A stretch of DNA of 10,928 nt from SZUA-430 sp044375275 (GTDB lineage: Bacteria > Pseudomonadota > Alphaproteobacteria > Micropepsales > Micropepsaceae): the NCBI GenBank assembly GCA_044375275.1, contig JBILMZ010000117.1, positions 1 to 10,928 on the forward strand. Direction: 5' to 3'. Positions 1 through 5,483 of this stretch are shown one piece after another. The translations under genes were made by a program, and so were the position numbers. Position 1 is the stretch's first letter. Every line of letters starts with the position of its first letter. The notes under the pieces were generated by a model. That model had not been told where the DNA came from. It did not search any database and worked only from the letters and a program-made list of their open reading frames with translations.

Positions 1-1297
1 TGAATGTTGTTCCGTGACCTTCGCGTGACTTCAGGTCAATCGACCCGCCGATCAGCTCGATGTTCGAACGCACGACGTCCATGCCGACGCCGCGGCCGGA
101 AACATTCGTGACCTTCTGCGCCGTCGAAAGCCCTGCGTGGAAAATGAAGCGATGGATCTGCGCTTCACTCATGCGCGCGAGTTCAGCCTCGGAGACAAGG
201 CCATTCGCAAGCGCCTTCGCCTTGATCTTCTCGACCGGCAATCCTTTGCCGTCATCGGCGATCTCGACGATGATGTGGCCGCCTTCATGGAACGCGCGCA
301 GGTTGATCGTCCCCTGCTCCGCCTTGCCGGAGGACTTGCGCTCGGCCGGCGTTTCAAGCCCATGATCCGCCGAGTTGCGCACCATGTGGGTCAGGGGATC
401 CTTGATCAGTTCGAGCACCTGACGGTCAAGTTCCGTCTCTGCACCATGCATCTGCAGCTCGATCTTCTTGCCAAGTTCGGCACCAAGGTCGCGCACGATG
501 CGCGGCAGCTTGGCCCAGGCATTGCCGATCGGCTGCATGCGTGTCTTCATCACGCTTTCCTGCAGCTCGGCCGTCACGTTCGACAGGCGCTGCAGGGGAA
601 CCTTGAACTCGCTGTCGTTGGAATGGCGAACCATCTCCAGCAACTGATTGCGCGTCAGCACGAGTTCGCTGACCATCACGATCAGCTGTTCGATCACGTC
701 GACATTCACGCGGATCGACTGGTTGGCGACAGACACTTCACCGGACTTGGCCGCGCCGCCTTGCACCGTGGCTGTAACTGCCACGGCCTTGTTCGCTGCT
801 TCGGCATTCGGCGCTGCTTCTTCTGCGTCGACCGCTTCCGGCGCGACCGCAACGGATTCGACGAATACAGGTTCGGCTGCCACGTCTTCCGGGGCTGCAC
901 CGGCAGTCGCTTCCGGCGCGCCACCCGCCGCAACGATTTCAAGGCGCTCGATCAGTTCCGAATCATCACCGGGAAGTTCGGTTTCGTTCTGCTCGATACC
1001 CGCGAGAATTTCCTTGATCCGGTCAAGGGACTCGAAGATCAGCGTGACGGCACCGGGCGTCACCTGAAGGACGCCATCGCGGAACTTGCCCAGCACGTTC
1101 TCCGAAGCGTGCGCGACTTTCTCGAGCCGCTGCAGGCCGATGAAACCGCATGTCCCCTTGATCGTATGGACAAGGCGGAAGATCTTCTGAAGCACTTCCT
1201 TGTTGTTTGGCTCGGCCTCGAGCTTGACCATCTCGCCATCGACGATGGTCAGGCTCTCGCCGGACTCGGTCAGAAAATCTCTGAGAAGGTCATCCAT
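1..1297 (-). CDS. cheA: Chemotaxis histidine kinase CheA, N-terminal 432 residues (cut by left edge)
   Basis: Reading the minus strand from the ATG at 1297 gives an open frame to the window edge. Residues 1-105 form an HPt (P1) domain with the phosphorylatable His44 in HTIKGTCGF. Residues about 122-192 are an Ala/Glu/Val-rich linker with no recognisable P2 (CheY-docking) domain. About 194-260 is the P3 dimerisation helix pair (VIEQLIVMVSELVLTRNQL). From about 265 comes the P4 ATPase, with N box HMVRNSADHGLE (304-315), G1 IADDGKGL (346-353), FIFHAGLSTA (384-393) and G2 GRGVGMDVV (401-409). The CheW-like P5 domain would lie beyond the edge. CheA autophosphorylates in receptor arrays and passes phosphate to response regulators. 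It lies 202 bp downstream of chpT in the same direction. Upstream of the start there is only a weak GGGTGA-like ribosome site, but the HPt domain begins immediately after this ATG, which supports it. Which CheA paralogue this is cannot be told from this fragment. Confidence 0.95.
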   Translation of the reverse strand, partial: MDDLLRDFLTESGESLTIVDGEMVKLEAEPNNKEVLQKIFRLVHTIKGTCGFIGLQRLEKVAHASENVLGKFRDGVLQVTPGAVTLIFESLDRIKEILAGIEQNETELPGDDSELIERLEIVAAGGAPEATAGAAPEDVAAEPVFVESVAVAPEAVDAEEAAPNAEAANKAVAVTATVQGGAAKSGEVSVANQSIRVNVDVIEQLIVMVSELVLTRNQLLEMVRHSNDSEFKVPLQRLSNVTAELQESVMKTRMQPIGNAWAKLPRIVRDLGAELGKKIELQMHGAETELDRQVLELIKDPLTHMVRNSADHGLETPAERKSSGKAEQGTINLRAFHEGGHIIVEIADDGKGLPVEKIKAKALANGLVSEAELARMSEAQIHRFIFHAGLSTAQKVTNVSGRGVGMDVVRSNIELIGGSIDLKSREGHGTTF

Positions 1298-1499
1298 ATG
1301 TCACCCGACGTCCAGGACAGAATGCAATGCGGAGTTAAAACTCCGTGAGCCTGATCAGTCGGCGATTTGTGTTAACAACGTCTTATGGACAGCCCCGCAG
1401 CTTCGTGAAAATGAGAATTCAGCATTGATGATGCACTCTCACCAATGCTGTTGCGGAACGCTCTCAGGATTTATGGCTCGGGATGTTCCGTTACGCCCT
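1298..1499. other. Gap between chpT and cheA, with a small palindrome
   Basis: This 202-bp stretch holds no convincing gene on either strand. It contains a perfect palindrome with 6-base arms, GGAGTT-AA-AACTCC, at 1331-1344, about 34 bp upstream of the cheA start. It also holds single TTAA cores at 1335-1338 and 1372-1375 (within GTTAAC) and a weak 6-bp inverted repeat, CGGAAC...GTTCCG (1454-1459 and 1485-1490). No T-run intrinsic terminator is visible after chpT, so read-through into cheA is possible. It is equally possible that cheA has its own promoter here. Confidence 0.5.
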
Positions 1500-2141
1500 T
1501 CAGGCCGCAACATTTCTTTCGAAGCGGGCTTCGAACTTCACCGTGTCGTCAACGATTGAGTAACGAATTTCGCTGCCGATTTTCTGGGCCAGCAGCGCGG
1601 TGACAAAGGGCGCAATCGTGCGACCGGTCAGGTCTTCCTGGGGAATCTGGAGCGCAAGCCCCTCCTTGATGTCCGGGGCGAGATTGGCCTTGAGCCCCTT
1701 GGCCGTGATGCTCGCCTGGAAGGTATTCTTGACCTGCTCCCCCTTCACGACCAGCGAGCCGCCGCGCGGAATGCAGTCGGCCCCCAGGGCGGCAAGGTTC
1801 AGGATGACCCGGATGATTTCCTTGTCGATGGCAATGGGCGGCATCTGCCAGTCGAGCTTGGCCTTGCCTGTCCTGAAGAAGTCCAGGGCAACCTGCCCGA
1901 CTTCCTGCAGGTCGATCTCGGCGCCCGCAGACCCCATCGCACCAAAGGCAAGACGTGCAAACAGCAGCCGCGCCTTGGCCTGCCCGACGCTGTGCTCGAT
2001 GAGCCTCATGGCGTGGGCCTTCATGACGGCGTCGTCTTCATCCGCCAGGATCTCAAGCCCATTGGAGATGGCCGCAACGGGGCTGATGAGGTCATGGCAG
2101 ACGCGTGAGACGAGAAGCGCGCCAAGGTCGAGTTCGTGCAT
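1500..2141 (-). CDS. chpT: Histidine phosphotransferase ChpT
   Basis: This 213-residue protein matches the ChpT family. The N-terminal helix LGALLVSRVCHDLISPVAAI has the expected phospho-acceptor His16 in the CHDLISP motif. A second helix of the dimerisation hairpin follows (AMRLIEHSVGQAKARLLFARLAFGA, compared by eye), then a degenerate ATPase-like fold from about 75 to 213 (LDWQM, VILNLAALGADCIPRGGSLVV) that lacks the usual N and G boxes. In Caulobacter, ChpT takes phosphate from CckA and passes it to CtrA and CpdR in the cytoplasm. I chose the ATG at 2141 because the conserved fold starts right after it; the frame extends upstream to an ATG at 2273, but those 44 residues do not look like family sequence. 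No clear Shine-Dalgarno precedes 2141, so the start is less certain than the identity. The gene is divergent from cysQ and upstream of cheA. Confidence 0.88.
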   Translation of the reverse strand: MHELDLGALLVSRVCHDLISPVAAISNGLEILADEDDAVMKAHAMRLIEHSVGQAKARLLFARLAFGAMGSAGAEIDLQEVGQVALDFFRTGKAKLDWQMPPIAIDKEIIRVILNLAALGADCIPRGGSLVVKGEQVKNTFQASITAKGLKANLAPDIKEGLALQIPQEDLTGRTIAPFVTALLAQKIGSEIRYSIVDDTVKFEARFERNVAA

Positions 2142-2242
2142 CGTGTGTTGACTTTTGCTGATGTTGTCCGGATTTGTGCCGGATACGAAGGATGGGTATT
2201 GTTCGCGAGGACTTAACATCAGGCTACCCAGCCAGACTTGAT

Positions 2243-2257
2243 TTAAAAAACGCTTAA
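2243..2257. promoter_or_regulatory. Candidate CtrA-binding box TTAA-N7-TTAA
   Basis: The sequence reads TTAA-AAAACGC-TTAA, an exact match to the two-half-site CtrA consensus known from Caulobacter and relatives. It lies in the divergent promoter region, 102 bp from the chpT ATG and 47 bp from the cysQ GTG, so it could act on either gene. A further single TTAA core sits at 2213-2216. That CtrA binds here is inferred from motif and context. Confidence 0.6.
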
Positions 2258-2303
2258 GCAGTTCAATCCACAACGAACATGCATCACGGGGAAAACGCAG
2301 ATC

Positions 2304-3071
2304 GTGTCACGCGAAGCCCTTGTCAGGAATCTCCTCGTGATTGCCCGCCAGGCGGGTGTCATCATCATGAGACACTACGAAGGCGAAATCGTCAGCCGCG
2401 AGAAAAAGGACCATTCTCCGGTCACGGCCGCCGACGAGGAAGCCGAGGAATACATTCTTCGCCACCTGCGGGAAGTGGCCCCGGGCATTCCCGTGGTCGC
2501 CGAGGAGAGCGCCGCCGCCGGCAGACTGCCCGACATCGGTTCAGGCCCGTTCTTTCTCGTGGATCCGCTGGACGGCACAAGGGAATTCATCGGCCGCAAT
2601 GGCGAGTTTACGGTCAACATCGCGCTCATCGATCGTGGCGTCCCTGTGGCAGGCGTCGTGTTTGCGCCCGCCATTGGCCGACTGTTTTGGGGCTGGGAGG
2701 GCGGTGCCTTCGAGATGGCATCCGGCAATGTGGAAACGCCCATCCGGACGCGCCAGCAAGACCCGTCGGCCCTGAAAGCCGTCGCAAGCCGCTCCCACAG
2801 GGACGCCGACACGGATCGCTTCCTGCAGCGTCATGGCGTGACCGACATCGTGTCGGCAGGATCGTCCCTGAAATTCTGCGTGCTCGCCGCCGGAGAGGCA
2901 GACATCTATCCGCGCATGGCCCCGACGATGGAATGGGATACCGCCGCAGGCCACGCCGTGCTGCTGGCGGCAGGCGGACGCGTGACACTCGATGACGAAC
3001 GTACGCCACTCCCCTATGGAAAGTCGGCAGACAGCTTCCGCAACCCGAACTTCATTGCCTGGGCACGTTAA
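2304..3071 (+). CDS. cysQ: 3'(2'),5'-bisphosphate nucleotidase, CysQ-type
   Basis: This 255-residue protein of the inositol-monophosphatase superfamily has the complete metal site: VVAEES with Glu67-Glu68, the motif DPLDGT at 87-92 (metal ligands Asp87 and Asp90), and EWDTAAG with Asp212 near the C terminus. Upstream, DHSPVTAAD (36-44) supplies the usual Thr/Asp pair. Residues 91-109 (GTREFIGRNGEFTVNIALI) are characteristic of the CysQ branch, which hydrolyses 3'-phosphoadenosine 5'-phosphate left over from sulfate activation and sulfotransfer. An inositol monophosphatase role is the alternative but fits less well. The start is a GTG at 2304; no in-frame ATG lies closer to the conserved region, and a GGGGAAA stretch precedes it. 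The stop overlaps that of the convergent nfeD-like gene. The CtrA-type box 47 bp upstream could affect it. Confidence 0.88.
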   Translation: MSREALVRNLLVIARQAGVIIMRHYEGEIVSREKKDHSPVTAADEEAEEYILRHLREVAPGIPVVAEESAAAGRLPDIGSGPFFLVDPLDGTREFIGRNGEFTVNIALIDRGVPVAGVVFAPAIGRLFWGWEGGAFEMASGNVETPIRTRQQDPSALKAVASRSHRDADTDRFLQRHGVTDIVSAGSSLKFCVLAAGEADIYPRMAPTMEWDTAAGHAVLLAAGGRVTLDDERTPLPYGKSADSFRNPNFIAWAR

Positions 3072-3526
3072 ACCGCTTTCACCGTCAGAAGCGTACTGTC
3101 GGCGGAGACGACCGTGACGCGTGTCCCCGCCTTCAGGTCAACACCGCCCTCCGCCTGCGCAGACCAGCGCGTGTCACCGATCGTGACCGGACCGGCACCG
3201 TGCTGGAAATCCTCGAGCACGACAGCAGGACGCCCGACAACCTGATCCATGCGCTGGTTCAGCGAACCCGCCACGGGCCCCACAGGCCTCGGCAGGAAGC
3301 GGTTTGCTACCGCGACAAGCCCCGCCGACATCACTGCGAACAGCGCGATTTCACCCGCCAGGGAAAGATCGACGGCGAAGCTGGCAAGCCCGACCACCGC
3401 TGCAGCCACGCCAGGCCACATGAGATACTGGGTAGGCATGACCATCTCGATGGCGATCAGCAGCGCCGCAAGGGCCAGCCAGTGATACGGCCCGACATCG
3501 AACAGCAATTGCGTGATCACTTCCAT
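3068..3526 (-). CDS. NfeD-family membrane protein (short form)
   Basis: This 152-residue protein has three predicted membrane helices at about 15-32, 36-54 and 56-75, followed by a soluble domain (about 95-152: VVGRPAVVLEDF, GDTRWSAQAEGG, LKAGTRVTVVSADSTLLTV) that fits the OB fold of NfeD C-terminal domains. Short NfeD proteins act with SPFH/stomatin partners in membrane quality control or microdomain organisation; the details are poorly defined. It lacks the ClpP-like protease domain of long NfeD proteins. The start at 3526 has a strong GGAGG at 3532-3536, five bases upstream. It follows the SPFH gene by 35 bp on the same strand, so the two very likely form one operon (the E. coli QmcA-YbbK arrangement is comparable). 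Its stop codon overlaps that of cysQ. Confidence 0.87.
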   Translation of the reverse strand: MEVITQLLFDVGPYHWLALAALLIAIEMVMPTQYLMWPGVAAAVVGLASFAVDLSLAGEIALFAVMSAGLVAVANRFLPRPVGPVAGSLNQRMDQVVGRPAVVLEDFQHGAGPVTIGDTRWSAQAEGGVDLKAGTRVTVVSADSTLLTVKAV

Positions 3527-3561
3527 TTCACCCTCCGGACAGTGTTGCGACAGACAGGCGC

Positions 3562-4530
3562 CTAGCGGACAGTCGGAACCGATCCTGCGCCACGCGGTAC
3601 CGAACCGCCAGATTTTTCGGCTGCCAGCCTTGCGATTTCGCCAATACCGGCGATGGACCCCAGCAAACCTGCGGATTCCATGGGCAGGAGAACGAATTTC
3701 TGGTTGTTGGAAGCAGCAAGTTCCTTGAAGGCCTCGATGTATTTCTGGCCAAGGAAATAGTTGATGGCCTGCACATCGCCCTTTGCGATGGCCTCAGACA
3801 CCATCGTCGTCGCCTTCGCTTCGGCCTCTGCCGCACGCTCGCGGGCCTCGGCATCACGATAGGCAGCTTCCCGACGGCCTTCCGCTTCAAGGATCGCAGA
3901 CTGCTTGCTGCCTTCGGCACGCAGGATCGCCGCCTGCTTTGCACCATCGGCGGTGAGCACTTCCGCCCGGCGCTCGCGCTCGGCCTTCATCTGACGGGCC
4001 ATGGATTCAGTGATGTCCGAAGGTGGCGAGAGATCCTTGATCTCGATGCGCGTCGCCTTCACGCCCCACGGCTGCGTCGCGGCATCGATCACGCGCAACA
4101 GCTTCACGTTGATCTCGTCACGCTTGGACAGGACTTCATCAAGATCCATCGAACCGATGACCGTACGCACGTTCGTCAACGCCAGGTTTGCGATCGCGCG
4201 GTTGAGATCCTGCACCTCGTACGCCGCGCGCGCCGCATCCACGACCTGGATGAAGGCGATGGCATCTGCTGTCACCTGCGCGTTGTCCTTTGTGATGACT
4301 TCCTGGCTGGGAATGTCGAGCACGGTTTCCATCATCGAGATCTTGCGGCCAACGCGGTCAAAGATGGGATTGATGAAGCCGAGGCCGGGCTTGAGCGTGC
4401 GCGTGTAGCGCCCGAACTGCTCAACCGTCCACTCATAGCCCTGCGGCACGAATTTCACGGCGCGAAACACGAGAACGATTGCAGCCACAAGGAGAAACGT
4501 CACAAACGTTGTCCCGAAGTCATCAAACAT
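3562..4530 (-). CDS. qmcA: SPFH/stomatin-like membrane protein, QmcA-type
   Basis: This 322-residue protein has one N-terminal membrane helix (about 7-24), then an SPFH/band-7 domain (about 25-180) with typical phrases VPQGYEWTVEQFGRYTRTLKPGL, LDIPSQEVITKDNAQV and WGVKATRIEIKDLSPP. A long Ala/Glu/Arg coiled coil follows (about 178-250: MKAERERRAEVLTADGAKQA and AEG/AEA repeats), then a conserved C-terminal piece (NYFLGQKYIEAFKELAAS, FVLLPMESAGLLGSIAGIGE). SPFH proteins oligomerise into membrane-anchored rings or cages, and QmcA-type members pair with NfeD proteins. The frame runs upstream to an ATG at 4584, but I chose 4530 because AGAAGGGG lies six bases before it and the membrane helix starts soon after. 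It is the first gene of an operon with the NfeD-like gene. Confidence 0.9.
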   Translation of the reverse strand: MFDDFGTTFVTFLLVAAIVLVFRAVKFVPQGYEWTVEQFGRYTRTLKPGLGFINPIFDRVGRKISMMETVLDIPSQEVITKDNAQVTADAIAFIQVVDAARAAYEVQDLNRAIANLALTNVRTVIGSMDLDEVLSKRDEINVKLLRVIDAATQPWGVKATRIEIKDLSPPSDITESMARQMKAERERRAEVLTADGAKQAAILRAEGSKQSAILEAEGRREAAYRDAEARERAAEAEAKATTMVSEAIAKGDVQAINYFLGQKYIEAFKELAASNNQKFVLLPMESAGLLGSIAGIGEIARLAAEKSGGSVPRGAGSVPTVR

Positions 4531-4689
4531 GGAAATCCCCTTCTGGTGAAATGGCTGTCTTCGCGGAAAAATGCCACGAATCATGTCAAATCATAGCGAA
4601 GCTCACAACAGGGCGTCTTGATCACAGGGGCGCAAATGGCCTATGGCCCTTGAAATGGGGCCTGCAAGGAACTTGAAAAGGAGAATTCC
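4531..4689. other. Divergent promoter region of qmcA and eipA
   Basis: This 159-bp spacer must hold the promoters of both genes, but I find no convincing pair of -35 and -10 boxes. A modest hairpin, GGCCC (4645-4649) with GGGCC (4658-4662), plus a flanking U-G pair, lies 28 bp before the eipA start. A GANTC site of the type methylated by CcrM is at 4578-4582. Nothing stronger is visible. Confidence 0.4.
4537..4544 (-). promoter_or_regulatory. Ribosome binding site that fixes the qmcA start
   Basis: AGAAGGGG on the minus strand lies six bases upstream of the ATG at 4530. No comparable site precedes the longer in-frame ATG at 4584, so this decides the start. Confidence 0.75.
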
Positions 4690-5280
4690 ATGACAGACAG
4701 CAAGATCAACCGCCGCGATGCACTGAGAAAGGGCGCAGGAGGCGCCATCTCCCTCGCTGCCGCCATGGCGCTTTTGAACGAGCCGGCTTTTGCCGACGAT
4801 ACCTACTCGAAAAGCGAAATCGTCAACAAGGTAGCCGGTTTCTTTGGCGTCGCAGCCAAAACAGCCGCTGAGATCGTCGAACGCGTATTCTCCGACCTCG
4901 GCCGCCCGAACGCCTTCATCACGGGCGAGGAAGGCTCTGGCGCCATCGGCGTGGGCCTGCGCTATGGCAAGGGCTACATGCACCGCAAGAAGTTCAAGAA
5001 CCAGCTGGTTTACTGGCAGGGTCCATCCATCGGCTTCGATATTGGCGGCAACGCATCGAAGTGCTTCACGCTCATCTACCAGATCCGCCGCCAGAACGAG
5101 ATCTACCAGCGCTTCCCGGGCGTCGAAGGCAGCGCCTACTTCATCGGCGGCCTCGGCGTGAACTACCAGCGTTCGGGCCGCATCTCGCTGGCCCCGATCC
5201 GTGCCGGCGTCGGCTTCCGCACCGGCGTGAACGTGGGCTACCTCAGCTACACGGAAGACCGCGACCTTCTCCCGTTCTGA
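4690..5280 (+). CDS. eipA: EipA/DUF1134-family periplasmic envelope protein
   Basis: This 196-residue protein has an N-terminal export signal ending near AFA|DD (cleavage after about residue 35), with a twin-arginine pattern NRRDALRK at 7-14 before a moderately hydrophobic stretch. The mature part carries DUF1134 features: YSKSEIV, FFGVAAKTAAEIVERVFSDLGRPNAFITGEE, GVGLRYGKG, LVYWQGPSIGFDIGG, a Gly-rich YFIGGLGVNYQ and a C-terminal GVGFRTGVNVGYLSYT. In Brucella, EipA is a small periplasmic beta-barrel protein needed for envelope integrity; the molecular mechanism is not settled. The start has AAGGAG six bases upstream. It stands alone, divergent from qmcA, and ends at an intrinsic terminator. 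Family membership is clear. The Tat route is inferred and could instead be Sec. Confidence 0.88.
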   Translation: MTDSKINRRDALRKGAGGAISLAAAMALLNEPAFADDTYSKSEIVNKVAGFFGVAAKTAAEIVERVFSDLGRPNAFITGEEGSGAIGVGLRYGKGYMHRKKFKNQLVYWQGPSIGFDIGGNASKCFTLIYQIRRQNEIYQRFPGVEGSAYFIGGLGVNYQRSGRISLAPIRAGVGFRTGVNVGYLSYTEDRDLLPF

Positions 5281-5303
5281 GAACCCGCAGACGGAACCTG
5301 TTC

Positions 5304-5332
5304 AAAGGCCGGCCGCAAGGCTGGCCTTTTTT
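5304..5332 (+). terminator. Intrinsic terminator after eipA
   Basis: An 11-bp stem (5304-5314 with 5319-5329, one G-U pair) closes a GCAA tetraloop and runs into six T's (5327-5332). It starts 24 bp after the eipA stop. The A's at the stem's 5' end mean it might also work weakly in the reverse direction. Confidence 0.88.
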
Positions 5333-5429
5333 CTTTGCATGACGCGGATACGCAGACCCCGCCTCAAGCGTTCCAGGACTGCTGCTGGCAAGATGCAAAT
5401 TGCTTGATCGGAGGCACGAAATGGAAATG

Positions 5430-5460
5430 AAAAAGCCGCCCGCCTTGGGGGCGGACGGCT
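5430..5460 (-). terminator. Intrinsic terminator after the 5484-6842 gene
   Basis: On the minus strand, an 11-bp stem with one A-C mismatch (5434-5444 with 5450-5460) and a 5-base loop is followed by a run of five T's (A's at 5430-5434 on the plus strand). It begins 23 bp beyond the stop of the secreted-protein gene. Together with the terminator at 5304-5332 it insulates the two convergent genes. Confidence 0.82.
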
Positions 5461-5483
5461 CCATCACTTCAACCAGTCAGGCC

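Noticed and set aside
137..1348. 403-residue plus-strand open frame
   Set aside because: It is antisense to cheA, whose minus-strand translation shows every expected HPt, P3 and ATPase motif. The plus frame has no recognisable domain.
1454..1490. CGGAAC...GTTCCG inverted repeat as a chpT terminator
   Set aside because: The stem is only 6 bp with a 25-base loop and no T-run follows, so it does not support a terminator call.
2142..2273. 44-residue N-terminal extension of ChpT
   Set aside because: It precedes the conserved ChpT fold, does not resemble family sequence, and would cover the CtrA-type box and the divergent promoter region.
2279..2995. 238-residue plus-strand frame starting with ATG just before cysQ
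   Set aside because: It overlaps cysQ in another frame, is Arg/Gly/His-rich as out-of-frame GC-rich DNA usually is, and lacks any family pattern.
4645..4662. GGCCC/GGGCC hairpin before eipA as a riboswitch or operator
   Set aside because: It is short, with a weak loop and no match to a known regulatory element; it is listed only as part of the promoter region.
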